A DNA stretch of 64,000 nt from Streptomyces fumigatiscleroticus (GTDB taxonomy: Bacteria > Actinomycetota > Actinomycetes > Streptomycetales > Streptomycetaceae). The translations under genes were made by a program, and so were the position numbers. This document shows positions 7,397-16,405 of this stretch, piece by piece. Under the pieces are notes generated by a model that made no database searches, was not told the DNA's origin, and saw only the letters and a list, made by a program, of their open reading frames with translations. Positions within the stretch are counted from its first letter, which is position 1; each line of letters starts with the position of its first letter. The stretch spans positions 558,001-622,000 of the forward strand of contig NZ_BMQF01000002.1 of assembly GCF_014647975.1 (NCBI RefSeq), in the 5' to 3' direction.

Positions 7397-8359
7397 ATGC
7401 TGACCGTTATTGACCTGGAAGACGTGCCCAGAGAAGAACGGGTGTCGACGTGGGTCGACGTGACCGCGCAGGCACTCATGCCGCAGCGCTTCCGCTTCAC
7501 CGAGCCGGAATCCTTCCGCGCCCGCATCGCATCGATGCAGCTGGGGGCCGGGGAACTGGCGGACCTGGCATACAGCCCGCTCGTGGCGGAGCGGACCCCG
7601 CGGCTCATCCGGCAGAGCGATCCGGAGCTGTACCAGCTGGCGCTCATACGGTCCGGAGAGCAGGGAATCGAGCAGGAACGCAGTCACGCACGGCTGAAGG
7701 CCGGGGAATTCGTCCTGTACGACAGCTCACTCCCCTTCTCCGCACGGACCGGATTCACACCCGGAATCTCCACCTCCCTGGTATTTCAGTTTCCGAAGAG
7801 TTCACTTCCCCTTTCCCCGCAGCGAGTCAGACGTCTCCTGGCGGTTCCCCTCCCGAGCGGACGCGGGATCGGTCGCGTGCTGTCCCAGTTCCTCGCCGGA
7901 GTCGGACAGGAGTACGCGTCCTGCTCGGCCCGCGATGCGGTGCGGCTCGGCCAGACGGCCCTCGATCTGGTGGCCGCGTTCCTGGGCGGGCAGGCCGACC
8001 GGGACCCGGGGCTGCCTCCCGAATCCAGACGGCGCGTGCTCTTCCTGACCATCACCGCCTTCATCGAGCGGAACCTCGGTGACCCCGCTCTCTCACCCTC
8101 GGCCGTCGCCTCGGCCCACGGCATCTCACCGCGCTACCTGCAACGCATCCTCCAGGAACAGGGCACGACGGCCGCGGCCTTCATCCGCGAACGGCGTCTG
8201 GCCCGCTGCCGCCGCGACCTCGCCGACCCCGCCCTGCGCGAGGTGCCGGTCCATGCGATCGGCGCCCGCTGGGGTTTCCGCAGCGCCTCCGACTTCAACC
8301 GCGCCTTCCGGGCGGCGATCGGCCTGACCCCCGGCCAGTACCGGGCGTCGGCCGGCTGA
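7397..8359 (+). CDS. AraC-family transcriptional regulator
   Basis: A 320-residue regulator. Residues ~15-190 form the AraC-type ligand-binding region (the 'AraC_binding_2' type, with WVDVTAQALMP, the IRSGEQGIEQ strand and GEFVLYDSSLPF). Residues ~215-315 carry the double helix-turn-helix: LSPSAVASAHGISPRYLQRI and WGFRSASDFNRAFR followed by GLTPGQYR, the family signature. The ATG at 7397 has GGAAAGGGGGAGAAG upstream. The first half uses more A/T-ending codons than its neighbours, hinting at later acquisition. It is divergent from the secreted peptidoglycan-binding-like gene; the inducer is unknown. Confidence 0.9.
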   Translation: MLTVIDLEDVPREERVSTWVDVTAQALMPQRFRFTEPESFRARIASMQLGAGELADLAYSPLVAERTPRLIRQSDPELYQLALIRSGEQGIEQERSHARLKAGEFVLYDSSLPFSARTGFTPGISTSLVFQFPKSSLPLSPQRVRRLLAVPLPSGRGIGRVLSQFLAGVGQEYASCSARDAVRLGQTALDLVAAFLGGQADRDPGLPPESRRRVLFLTITAFIERNLGDPALSPSAVASAHGISPRYLQRILQEQGTTAAAFIRERRLARCRRDLADPALREVPVHAIGARWGFRSASDFNRAFRAAIGLTPGQYRASAG

Positions 8360-8372
8360 CAGCCACAGGCCC

Positions 8373-8690
8373 ATGTCACTGCCGGCGCCCAGCCTTCTCC
8401 GGCTGCTGCGGCGGGCCCTCGCCGGGCTCGGCGGCCTGGACCCGCTGCACCTGAGGGTGGGCCCGGAGGGAGTGGAGGCCACGACCTTCGACGGGCGGTT
8501 CGTGGAGAAGAAGGTCCCGCTCCCTGGCGCTGGCCGCGCGCACCGGATCGACGCAGACGGTGAAGAGCGCCAGACTCCTGTGCGACGTGCTGCGCCGAGA
8601 CGGGCGGAGACCGGAGCAGATCAGCGGGGACCCCCAGCACGCCGGCCCGCACGGCCGTCGATCCACAGACAACCCTCAGGTCGGCCACAG
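8373..8690 (+). pseudogene. Probable frameshifted gene remnant, unknown family
   Basis: This 360-bp stretch between the AraC gene and the glycosyltransferase has coding-like third-position GC but no single intact frame. From ATG 8373 one frame reads through LRVGPEGVEATTFDGRFVEK to about 8520, after which the GC3 signal moves to another frame with LALAARTGSTQTVKSARLL and CDVLRRDGRRPEQ, fading near 8660. I do not recognise the family. It could be the remains of a gene decayed by a frameshift and 3' loss, or non-coding DNA with chance bias. The tail probably contains the promoter of the next gene. Confidence 0.35.
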
Positions 8691-8720
8691 TGCCCGCCCA
8701 AGGCACCCCGGCACGGTGGG

Positions 8721-10937
8721 ATGGTGACATCTGCCACCCATTCACCGTCCGATGCCCCCGGCCGCCCCGTGGCCCCCGTCCCGCCGGACGCCGGGCCGCC
8801 CGGCGCGCTGCCCGGCCAGGCACCCCGCTGGTCGCTCCCCGTGCTGCTGGCGATCCTCGTCCTGGCGGCGGTGCTGTACTCCTGGAACCTCTCCTCCTCC
8901 GGTCTGAACAGCTTCTACAGCGCGGCCGTGCTCAGCGGCACGGAGAGCTGGAAGGCGTGGTTCTTCGGCTCGCTGGACGCGGGTGACTTCCTCACCGTCG
9001 ACAAGCCGCCGTTCGCGCTGATGGTCATGGGCCTGTCGTGCCGCCTCCTCGGCTACGGCACCTGGCAGATGATGGCGCCGATGATCGTGGCCGCGCTCGG
9101 CACGATCTGGATCCTGCACTCGACCGTGAAGCGGATCTGGGGCCACGGCGCGGCGGCCGTCGCCGCGCTGGTGCTGGCGCTGACCCCGATCACCGTGGCC
9201 ATCAACCGGGACAACAACCCGGACACGCTGCTGGTGCTGCTGATGGCCGGCGGCGCGGCCCTCGCCCTGCGGGCCCTGCGCAACGACACGCTGGCACCGC
9301 TGCTGGGCTCGGCGGTCTGCTTCGGGCTGGCCTTCAACACCAAGATGCTCCAGGGTTACATCGCCCTGCCCGCCGTCTTCGTCGTGTACCTGTACGCCTC
9401 CCGGCTCGGCTGGGCCAGGCGCGTCCGGAACCTGCTGCTGGCCGCCGTCGTCCTGGCGGTGTCGTCGTTCTGGTGGGCGGCGGCCGTGTCGCTGGTGCCC
9501 GCCGACGAGCGGCCGTACATCGGCGGCTCGACCGACGGCACCGCCTGGGACCTGATCATGGGCTACAACGGCCTGGGCCGGATCTTCGGCGGCGAGGGCA
9601 ACGGCGGGGGCGGCAAAGGCGGCGGCAGCTTCTCCGGCACGGCGGGCCTCGGGCGGCTGTTCAACGACATCCTCGGCGGCCAGATCTCCTGGCTGATCCC
9701 GTTCGCCGCGATCGCCTGCGTCGGCGGCCTGGTGCTGTGCGGCCGTGCCCCGCGCACCGACCTCACGCGTGCCGCGCTCGTGCTGTGGGGCGGCTGGACC
9801 GCGCTGCACTACCTGACCTTCGCCATGGCCGAGGGCACCATGCACCCGTACTACACGACCGCGCTCGCCCCGGGCATCGCGGCGCTGTGCGGTGGCGGCG
9901 GCGTCATGCTGCTGCGCGCCTTCCGCGCGGACAAGCGGTGGGTGTGGGTGCTGCCGGCCGCCCTCGGCGCCACCGGCGTCTGGGCCGTCGTGCTGCTGCG
10001 CCGTGCCTCCGGCTGGAACACCTGGCTCTGGCCGGCGATCGCTGTCGTGATGGCGCTGGCGATCGTGGGGCTGGTCCTGTTCCGCTCCGGCGACCGGGCC
10101 CGGCTGCTGGCCGCCTCCGTGGCCGCGGCGATCGTCGCCTCGGTGGCGGGTCCGGCCGCGTACGCCTGGTCGGTGCCGTCCGGTTCGGGCGGCGGCATGG
10201 GCGGGACCAACCCGACGGCCGGTCCGTCGACGGGCAGCGGCTTCGGCGGCGGGCCCGGCGGTGGCGGTGGCGGCCGGGGTGGCTTCCCCGGTGGCCAGGA
10301 GGGCGGCGAGGCCGGCTCCGGCTCCTCGGACGACCGGGCCGGCGGCCCGGAGGGCGGCTTCCCCGGCGGCGGCGAGATGCCGGGTGGCGGCGAGATGCCA
10401 GGCGGTGGCGAGATGCCCAGTGGCGGTCAGCTGCCGGGTGGCGGCGAGATGCCCGGCGGCGGCCGGACCGGCGGCGGCATGAGCGGAGGCGGCATGGGCG
10501 GAGGCGGCATGGGCGGTGCCGACAGCGAGCTGATCTCGTATCTGAAGAAGCACCAGGACGGCGCCACGTGGCTGCTCGCGGTCTCCGGCTCGCAGAGCGC
10601 GGCCCAGCTCATCCTCAGCAGCGGCGAGCCCGTCATCTCCATGTGGGGCTGGTCCGGCACCGACAAGGCGATGACGCCGGCCAAGCTGAAGGAGCTGGTG
10701 AAGAACGGCGAGCTGCACTACATCCAGCTCGGCGGCGGCATGGGCGGAGGCGGCATGGGCGGCGGCTCCGACCTCAGCTCCGAGGTCACCCAGTGGGTGC
10801 AGAAGCACGGCACGGCCGTGAAGGAGAGCGCGTACGGCAAGAGTTCGGCATCGGACTCCTCCTCCTCCGGCGACTCCGACTCCTCTTCCAGCAGCCAGTC
10901 GACCGTCTACCGTCTGGACCCGTCGGACGTCGGCTGA
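8721..10937 (+). CDS. GT39/ArnT-like membrane glycosyltransferase with Gly/Met-rich insert
   Basis: A 738-residue polyprenyl-phosphate-dependent glycosyltransferase of the PMT/ArnT (GT-C) type. Around a dozen membrane helices span residues ~35-485. The first extracytoplasmic loop carries the family's acidic/KPP motif (GDFLTVDKPPFALMVMG). It is followed by a low-complexity segment (residues ~495-600) rich in Gly and Met, with five GGGEMP-type units, then a soluble C-terminal domain (ELISYLKKHQDGATWLLAV, ISMWGWSGTDKAMTP) found in actinobacterial putative mannosyltransferases, and a Ser-rich tail. It probably adds sugars to envelope lipids or proteins at the outer membrane face; donor and acceptor are unknown. 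ATG 8721 has only a weak GGTGGG site. An insertion of GGEGNGGGGKGGG also occurs in a membrane-domain loop. Confidence 0.88.
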   Translation: MVTSATHSPSDAPGRPVAPVPPDAGPPGALPGQAPRWSLPVLLAILVLAAVLYSWNLSSSGLNSFYSAAVLSGTESWKAWFFGSLDAGDFLTVDKPPFALMVMGLSCRLLGYGTWQMMAPMIVAALGTIWILHSTVKRIWGHGAAAVAALVLALTPITVAINRDNNPDTLLVLLMAGGAALALRALRNDTLAPLLGSAVCFGLAFNTKMLQGYIALPAVFVVYLYASRLGWARRVRNLLLAAVVLAVSSFWWAAAVSLVPADERPYIGGSTDGTAWDLIMGYNGLGRIFGGEGNGGGGKGGGSFSGTAGLGRLFNDILGGQISWLIPFAAIACVGGLVLCGRAPRTDLTRAALVLWGGWTALHYLTFAMAEGTMHPYYTTALAPGIAALCGGGGVMLLRAFRADKRWVWVLPAALGATGVWAVVLLRRASGWNTWLWPAIAVVMALAIVGLVLFRSGDRARLLAASVAAAIVASVAGPAAYAWSVPSGSGGGMGGTNPTAGPSTGSGFGGGPGGGGGGRGGFPGGQEGGEAGSGSSDDRAGGPEGGFPGGGEMPGGGEMPGGGEMPSGGQLPGGGEMPGGGRTGGGMSGGGMGGGGMGGADSELISYLKKHQDGATWLLAVSGSQSAAQLILSSGEPVISMWGWSGTDKAMTPAKLKELVKNGELHYIQLGGGMGGGGMGGGSDLSSEVTQWVQKHGTAVKESAYGKSSASDSSSSGDSDSSSSSQSTVYRLDPSDVG
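10365..10454 (+). repeat. Five 18-bp coding repeats (GGGEMP) in the GT39 gene
   Basis: Five tandem units encoding Gly-Gly-Gly-Glu-Met-Pro, with the fourth diverged to Ser-Gly-Gly-Gln-Leu-Pro. Synonymous differences between units show it is not freshly expanded. Related GGGMGG units follow to ~10515 and again near 10733. Confidence 0.8.
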
Positions 10938-10968
10938 CGCCGACGCCGATCCGGCGAGACACCGTCGT

Positions 10969-10999
10969 ACGGCCCCCGACCCTCACGGTCGGGGGCCGT
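10969..10999. terminator. Hairpin after the GT39 gene
   Basis: Perfect 13-bp stem ACGGCCCCCGACC / GGTCGGGGGCCGT with a 5-nt loop, 32 bp after the stop codon. Confidence 0.8.
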
Positions 11000-11152
11000 T
11001 CGGCGTAAGACCCGCAGCAACTCGCGTGGACACGGCCTGATTTGCCGCTCGGCGTCATCCAATCGACATGCGGGATTCATGGACAGGACCTCATGTCCAT
11101 GCCATTCTCCTCGGTGCCGCCTCCATTCAACCCGCGTAGATCGGACATCCCC

Positions 11153-11962
11153 ATGCTCGCGACACGCACACGGCACTGGAACTGGAAGCCGGTGGCCCTG
11201 GCCACGGCCGTCGTCCTGGCCGGCCTCTCCGCCCCGGCACTGACCGCGACCCCGGCAGCGGCGACGACGACGGCGTACGACTCGACGTACTACAAGAATG
11301 CGATCGGCAAGACCGGGACCAGCCTCAAGTCGTCCCTCCACACGATCATCAGCAGCCAGACCAAGATCTCCTACTCCGCGGTCTGGAACGCGCTGAAGGC
11401 CACCGACCAGGACCCGAACAACAGCAACAACGTGCTGTTGCTGTACAGCGGCGTCTCCCGCAGCAAGTCGCTCAACGGCGGCGACGTCGGCGACTGGAAC
11501 CGCGAGCACACCTGGGCCAAGTCCCACGGCGACTTCGGGGAGGTCACCGGCCCGGGCACCGACCTGCACCACCTCCGCGCGGCGGACGTACAGGTCAACA
11601 GCGTTCGCGGCAACCTGGACTTCGACAACGGCGGCAGCGCGGTCACCAACGGCGGCGGCAGCCTGGTCGACTCCGACTCCTTCGAACCGCGCGACGCGGA
11701 CAAGGGCGACGTGGCCCGCATGATCCTCTACATGGCCGTCCGCTACGACGGCGACGACGGCTTCGCCGACCTGGAGCCCAACGAGAAGGTCAACAACGGC
11801 AGCAACCCGTACATCGGCAAGCTCTCCGTCCTCAAGCAGTGGAACGACGAGGACCCGCCGAGCGCCTTCGAGGAGCGCCGCAACCAGGTCATCTACGACA
11901 CCTACCAGCACAACCGCAACCCTTTCATCGACCACCCGGAGTGGGTCGAGGCGATCTGGTAG
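11153..11962 (+). CDS. Secreted endonuclease I (EndA/Vvn-type nuclease)
   Basis: A 269-residue exported nuclease of the endonuclease I family (beta-beta-alpha-metal fold). The active-site block is clear: GDWNREHTWAKSHGDF, with Glu-His (general base His) near residue 122, then TDLHHLRAAD and VNSVRGNLDFD, whose Asn/His residues bind the metal. A signal peptide covers residues ~1-42 (RTRHWNWKPVALATAVVL..., ending TPAAA). It likely degrades extracellular DNA or RNA for nutrient recovery. The start at ATG 11153 is chosen because the signal peptide begins there; in-frame ATGs at 11093 and 11099 would lengthen the N-terminus. Confidence 0.88.
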   Translation: MLATRTRHWNWKPVALATAVVLAGLSAPALTATPAAATTTAYDSTYYKNAIGKTGTSLKSSLHTIISSQTKISYSAVWNALKATDQDPNNSNNVLLLYSGVSRSKSLNGGDVGDWNREHTWAKSHGDFGEVTGPGTDLHHLRAADVQVNSVRGNLDFDNGGSAVTNGGGSLVDSDSFEPRDADKGDVARMILYMAVRYDGDDGFADLEPNEKVNNGSNPYIGKLSVLKQWNDEDPPSAFEERRNQVIYDTYQHNRNPFIDHPEWVEAIW

Positions 11963-11979
11963 CCGACGGGCGGACCCGG

Positions 11980-12459
11980 TCAGCCCGGCTGCGCCGCCGC
12001 GAACCCGCGGAGCGCGGCCGGGAGGACCACCACCGACGGACCCGGTGACGCCAGTGCCTTCGCCAGGTCCTGTTCCAGGGCCCCGGCGGACGTCCGTACC
12101 CCCGGGACACCGAACGACTCCGCCAGCGCCGCGAAGTCCGGCGGGGCCGGGCCGTCGTCGACGACGATCAGCCAGGTGACGTCCAGGCCGTGCTCGCGGG
12201 CCGTGGCCAGCTCGGCGGTCGAGTACAGCGCGCCGTCGCCGTCGGAGACCGCGAGGACCGGCTGCGTGGGGTCGGCCACCGCCGCGCCGAGGGCGGCCGG
12301 GAAGGCGTAGCCGGGGGCGCCGCCGAAGACGGTCGTCGCGCCCAGTCCGGCCAGGGTCTCCACGACCAGGTCCGCGCCGGTGCGGCCGGGGGGAGGGTTG
12401 AGCGCGGCCTCCGTCTGCGCGGGCGTCGGGCGGAGCACCAGGTCGTGGTCGTGGGTCAC
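11980..12459 (-). pseudogene. Internally deleted thiamine-diphosphate enzyme remnant
   Basis: This 159-codon frame is a collapsed acetolactate-synthase-like enzyme. It begins like the family's N-terminal domain (TGADLVVETLAGLGATTVFG), then jumps directly, near 12322, to the C-terminal ThDP domain (GYAFPAALGAAVADPTQ, the SDGDGALYSTAEL motif, VTWLIVVDDG). A second gap near 12147 removes the segment after DDG before PDFAALAESFGVPGVRT. Intact ThDP enzymes of this type have ~550 residues with Pyr, middle and PP domains; the middle domain and most of Pyr are absent here. The frame survives both deletions. GTG 12459 overlaps the agmatinase stop as GTGA, so a short product is probably still translated, but catalysis is very unlikely. 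Confidence 0.8.
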
Positions 12460-13436
12460 TTCGCGCGTGCCTCCGCGATCTGCCGGGTCATGATCGTCGT
12501 CAGTTCGTACGCCGTGTGGGAGGCCGCCACCGACGTGATCTCCGCGTGGTCGTACGCGGGGGCCACCTCGACGACGTCCGCCGACACCAGGTTGCACGAT
12601 GCCAGACCGCGGAGGATCTCCAGCAGCTCCCGGGAGGTCATGCCGCCGGCCTCCGGGGTGCCGGTGCCGGGGGCGTGGGCCGGGTCCAGGCAGTCGATGT
12701 CGACGGAGATGTAGAGGGGGCGGTCGCCGATGCGCTGCCGGAGCTGGTCGGCCACCTCGTCGGCGCCACGGCGGTACACGTCCGCCGACGTGACGATGCC
12801 GAAGCCCATCTTGGCGTCGTCGGTGAGGTCCTGCTTGCCGTACAGCGGGCCGCGCGTGCCCACGTGCGAGAGCGCCTCCGTGTCGAGGATGCCCTCCTCC
12901 ACCGCCCGGCGGAACGGCGTGCCGTGCGTGTACGCGGCGCCGAAGTAGGTGTCCCAGGTGTCCAGGTGGGCGTCGAAGTGGAGGAGAGCCACCGGGCCGT
13001 GCTTCTTGGCGACCGCGCGGAGGAGCGGCAGCGCGATGGTGTGGTCGCCGCCCAGCGTCATCAGGCGGGCGCCCGTGCCGAGCAGGTCGTCCGCCGCCGC
13101 CTCGACGGTCTCCACGGCCTCGTCGATGTCGAAGGGGTTGGCCGCTATGTCGCCCGCGTCGGCCACCTGCGCGAGCGCGAAGGGGGAGGCGTCCTGCGCC
13201 GGGTTGTAGGGGCGCAGCAGCCGGGAGGCCTCGCGGATGGCGTTGCCGCCGAAGCGGGCGCCCGGCCGGTAGGAGACGCCCGAGTCGAACGGCACGCCCA
13301 CCACGGCGACATCGGCGGTGCCGACCTCGTCCAGACGCGGAAGCCGGGCGAAGGTCGCGGGGCCGGCGTACCGCGGGATGCGGGAGGAGTCGACGGGGCC
13401 GCGGGGCGTCTCGTTGCCGCTCGTGGGGGCGCTCAT
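12456..13436 (-). CDS. speB: Agmatinase / guanidino-acid ureohydrolase
   Basis: A 326-residue ureohydrolase that splits agmatine (or a related guanidino acid such as guanidinobutyrate) into the amine and urea. The binuclear manganese site is fully visible: [10 protein letters not shown] near residue 149, [12 protein letters not shown] near 172-183, and [19 protein letters not shown] near 250-268. Length is normal. The ATG at 13436 has GAAGG upstream. The next gene on the operon, a ThDP enzyme remnant, is coupled by a 4-bp overlap. Substrate choice between agmatine and guanidinobutyrate cannot be decided from these motifs. Confidence 0.92.
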   Translation of the reverse strand: MSAPTSGNETPRGPVDSSRIPRYAGPATFARLPRLDEVGTADVAVVGVPFDSGVSYRPGARFGGNAIREASRLLRPYNPAQDASPFALAQVADAGDIAANPFDIDEAVETVEAAADDLLGTGARLMTLGGDHTIALPLLRAVAKKHGPVALLHFDAHLDTWDTYFGAAYTHGTPFRRAVEEGILDTEALSHVGTRGPLYGKQDLTDDAKMGFGIVTSADVYRRGADEVADQLRQRIGDRPLYISVDIDCLDPAHAPGTGTPEAGGMTSRELLEILRGLASCNLVSADVVEVAPAYDHAEITSVAASHTAYELTTIMTRQIAEARAK

Positions 13437-13673
13437 GGGGGAACTGCCTTCTTTCCTGTTCCTACGCTTCGTCGCGTATGTACCGCTTGGCGTATGACTC
13501 TACTGGGGGCCGGGAGCGACAGTAGGCGGCCGGGAGGAGCCCGCGCATTGGACGTTTCATCCATGCGGCCCGCGCGGACTGTGGGAAATGTCCACCGGAC
13601 GGGGGCAGTGAGCCGCGTCCCAGCGCGCGATACGGCGACGACGGGCACAGGCGGCTGCCTCACAATGGGTGCC

Positions 13674-14462
13674 ATGCCGATACCCGGGACACCCAGCCGC
13701 GCCGAACTCGTCGAGCACCTCGTCCGGACCCGTATCGCGGGGGACGTCGCCACGCCCCGCGAGAACAACCTCTCCCACTACCGCAAGCTGGCGAACGGCG
13801 ACCGCAACTTCTGGCTCGGTCTGGAACTGGGTGACCGCTGGAGCGACGAGCAGGACGTGCTCGCGGTGATGGCGGAGCGGGTCGGCGTCAACGACGACCC
13901 CGGGCACCGGTACGGCCAGGACACCATCGACCCCGAGCTGACCGTGGACGCGCTGGAGCGCATGGCCGGGCGGCTGCGCAAGGCGGCCGACGGCGGGCAG
14001 CGGGTGCTGTTCGCCACCGGTCACCCCGGCGGGCTGCTCGACGTGCACCGGGCCACGGCCGCCGCGCTGCGCGCCGCCGGCTGCGAGATCGTGGTGATCC
14101 CGGAGGGGCTGACCACGGACGAGGGCTACGTCATGCAGTTCGCGGACGTGGCGGTGCTGGAGCACGGGGCCACGCTGTGGCACACCCACTCGGGCGAGCC
14201 GATGAAGGCCATCCTGACCGGTCTGGAGCGGGCCGGCCGCCCGCTGCCCGACCTGGTCGTCGCCGACCACGGCTGGGCGGGGTACGCCGGTCAGCACGGC
14301 GTGGACTCCGTCGGCTACGCCGACTGCAACGACCCGGCGCTCTTCCTCGCCGAGTCCGAGGGCACCCTCCAGGTGACGGTGCCGCTGGACGACCACGTGG
14401 TCAGCCCGCGCTTCTACGACCCGATGACGGCGTACCTGCTGGCGGAGGCGGGCCTGGCCTGA
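13674..14462 (+). CDS. Phosphatase-family protein (actinobacterial 'Phosphatase' family)
   Basis: A 262-residue cytosolic protein conserved in actinomycetes and annotated as phosphatase. Recognisable segments are NLSHYRKLANGDRNFWLGLE near the N-terminus, ATGHPGGLLDVHRATA in the middle and VADHGWAGYAG near residue 198. His and Asp residues in the last two could form the active site. The substrate is unknown. ATG 13674 is chosen; an in-frame ATG at 13665 adds three residues. It is divergent from agmatinase across 237 bp. Confidence 0.72.
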   Translation: MPIPGTPSRAELVEHLVRTRIAGDVATPRENNLSHYRKLANGDRNFWLGLELGDRWSDEQDVLAVMAERVGVNDDPGHRYGQDTIDPELTVDALERMAGRLRKAADGGQRVLFATGHPGGLLDVHRATAAALRAAGCEIVVIPEGLTTDEGYVMQFADVAVLEHGATLWHTHSGEPMKAILTGLERAGRPLPDLVVADHGWAGYAGQHGVDSVGYADCNDPALFLAESEGTLQVTVPLDDHVVSPRFYDPMTAYLLAEAGLA

Positions 14463-14508
14463 ACACCCGGCGCGGGGCTCGTCACGGCCGAGGATGCACG
14501 GGCAGGGA

Positions 14509-15483
14509 TCACGGCCAGGGACTGAGCCCCTCCGTCCGCCGCTGCGCGTAGCCCGGCGTCGGGTCCAGATAGACCCGGCGCACCATCGGGAACACCTCGC
14601 GCAGCCGCTGCTCGGCCTGTTCGCTCGCCCACTCGATCTGGGCGGCCGTCGACAGGTCCCGGAAGTCCACCTTGGCGGCGATCAGCGCCTCCCGCGGGCC
14701 CTGCACCAGCGTGGTCAGCTCCAGCACGGCCTCGATGTGCTCCACCGCCAGCAGCTCGGCCCGGATCCGCTCCCGCACGCTGCGGGGCAGCGGGCGCCCG
14801 ACGAGCAGCTCGGCGTTGGACCGGCCGAGCACCCAGGCGACGTACAGCAGCAGCACGCCGATGCACAGGGAGGCGATGCCGTCCCAGACGCCCGAACCGG
14901 TGAGCTGCCCGCCCAGCAGGCCGCCCGCGGCGAGCACCAGGCCGATCAGGGCGGCCGAGTCCTCCATGACCACGGCCTTGACCGCGGTGTCGGGGGTGCG
15001 GCGCAGATAGCGCCCGAACGGCAGCTTGGAGCGGGCGGCCTCGCCGCGCGCCTGCCGCACCGCCGTCCGCAGCGAGAAGCCCTCCAGCACGAAGGCGATC
15101 GCGAGGACGAGATACGCGACCAGCGGATCGCCGAGCTCCTCGCCCCTGGTCAGGGTGCGCACGCCGTCGTAGACCGAGAAGACGGCGCCGCCGACGAAGG
15201 TGGCGACGGCGGCGAGCAGGGCCCAGACGTAGCGCTCGGGGCCGTGGCCGAGGGGGTGGTCCTCGTCGGCCGGCCGCTCGCTGCGTTTCAGCGCGGCCAG
15301 CAGCAGCACCTCGGTGACGGTGTCGGCGAGGGAGTGCGCGGCCTCCGACAGCATCGCGCTGGAGCCGCTGATGACGCCGGCCACCGCCTTGGCCAGCGCG
15401 ATACCCAGGTTGGCGAGGGCGGCGACGATGACCGTGAAGGTGCTCTCGCCGCCGCCGGTGGCCTGCTGCTCAGCTTCCGCCAT
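14509..15483 (-). CDS. Cation diffusion facilitator (zinc/cobalt-type efflux)
   Basis: A 324-residue CDF transporter that exports divalent metal ions in exchange for protons. Membrane helices run through residues ~15-230. A His/Asp metal site is visible as LSEAAHSLADT in helix 2, then HPLGHG in the first cytoplasmic loop, and VVMEDSAALIGLV in helix 5. The cytoplasmic C-terminal domain (residues ~240-324) is the usual dimerisation module. The start ATG 15483 lacks a strong ribosome binding site. It lies 5 bp after the stop of the thioesterase gene on the same strand and is probably co-transcribed with it. Confidence 0.9.
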   Translation of the reverse strand: MAEAEQQATGGGESTFTVIVAALANLGIALAKAVAGVISGSSAMLSEAAHSLADTVTEVLLLAALKRSERPADEDHPLGHGPERYVWALLAAVATFVGGAVFSVYDGVRTLTRGEELGDPLVAYLVLAIAFVLEGFSLRTAVRQARGEAARSKLPFGRYLRRTPDTAVKAVVMEDSAALIGLVLAAGGLLGGQLTGSGVWDGIASLCIGVLLLYVAWVLGRSNAELLVGRPLPRSVRERIRAELLAVEHIEAVLELTTLVQGPREALIAAKVDFRDLSTAAQIEWASEQAEQRLREVFPMVRRVYLDPTPGYAQRRTEGLSPWP

Positions 15484-15488
15484 GCATC

Positions 15489-16370
15489 TCAGTGTTCCCG
15501 AGGAACGCGGACCACGCCTTCCTGGATGACCGAGATGGCCAGCCGTCCGTCCCGGGTGTAGATCCGGGCCTGGCCGAGGCCGCGCCCGCCGTACGCCGAC
15601 GGCGACTCCTGGTCGTACAGCAGCCACTCGTCGGCGCGGAAGGGCCGGTGGAACCACATGGCGTGGTCCAGCGAGGCGCCGACGACGTCGCCGACGGCCC
15701 AGCCGCCGCGGCCGTGCGCGAGCAGCACGGAGTCCAGGAGCGTCATGTCGGACACATAGGTGGCGAGCACGACGTGCATCAGGGGGATGTCGGCGGCGCC
15801 CTCCAGCTTGCCGTTGGTGCGGAACCACACCTGGGAGTGCGGTTCGCGCGGCTCGCCGAACCGGCCGTAGGGCGGATCGACGACGTGGCGCAGGTCGACG
15901 GCGGCGCGCGCCTCGACGAACCGCTCGACCACCTCGGGGGAGAGATGCGGATAGCCGCGCAGCCGTTCCTCGCCGGTGGGCAGGGTGGCCGGGTCGGGCG
16001 CGGGCGGCATCGGGGCCTGGTGGTCCAGGCCCTCCTCGTACGTCTGGAAGGACGCCGACAGGCCGAAGATCGGCTTGCCGTGCTGGACGGCGACGACCCG
16101 GCGGGTGGTGAAGGAACGGCCGTCGCGGATCCGGTCGACGTTGTAGACGATGGGCGCGCCCGGGTCCCCGGGGCGCAGGAAGTACGCGTGCAGGGAGTGG
16201 GCGTGCCGGTCCTCGGGGACCGTCCGTCCGGCGGCGACCAGCGCCTGGGCCGCGACCTGTCCGCCGAAGACCCTCGGGACGACGGCGGACCGGGATTGGC
16301 CGCGGAAGATGTCCTGCTCGATCCGCTCCAGGTCGAGCAGGTCGAGCAGCGACTGAAGTGCCTCGCTCAT
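15489..16370 (-). CDS. tesB: Acyl-CoA thioesterase II
   Basis: A 293-residue double-hotdog thioesterase that releases free acid and CoA from acyl-CoAs. Typical TesB features are the N-terminal LLDLLDLERIEQDIFRG, VFGGQVAAQALVAA, the first hotdog ending in FGLSASFQ, and the second with ATYVSDMTLLDSVL, SLDHAMWFHRPFRADEWLLY and the final GRLAISVIQEGVVR. The Asp in the SLDHAMWFH segment and the Gln/Thr in the second domain are the known active-site positions. It sits between an acyl-CoA dehydrogenase gene and the CDF gene on one strand, consistent with acyl-CoA turnover beside the leucine-catabolic locus. Confidence 0.93.
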   Translation of the reverse strand: MSEALQSLLDLLDLERIEQDIFRGQSRSAVVPRVFGGQVAAQALVAAGRTVPEDRHAHSLHAYFLRPGDPGAPIVYNVDRIRDGRSFTTRRVVAVQHGKPIFGLSASFQTYEEGLDHQAPMPPAPDPATLPTGEERLRGYPHLSPEVVERFVEARAAVDLRHVVDPPYGRFGEPREPHSQVWFRTNGKLEGAADIPLMHVVLATYVSDMTLLDSVLLAHGRGGWAVGDVVGASLDHAMWFHRPFRADEWLLYDQESPSAYGGRGLGQARIYTRDGRLAISVIQEGVVRVPREH

Positions 16371-16405
16371 GCGGTCAGTTGTACCGGCCGAGAATGTCCG
16401 GGACC

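Noticed and set aside
10365..10515. Regular short repeats that could suggest a CRISPR-like array
   Set aside because: They are in-frame GGGEMP/GGGMGG codon repeats without spacers; no cas genes are nearby.
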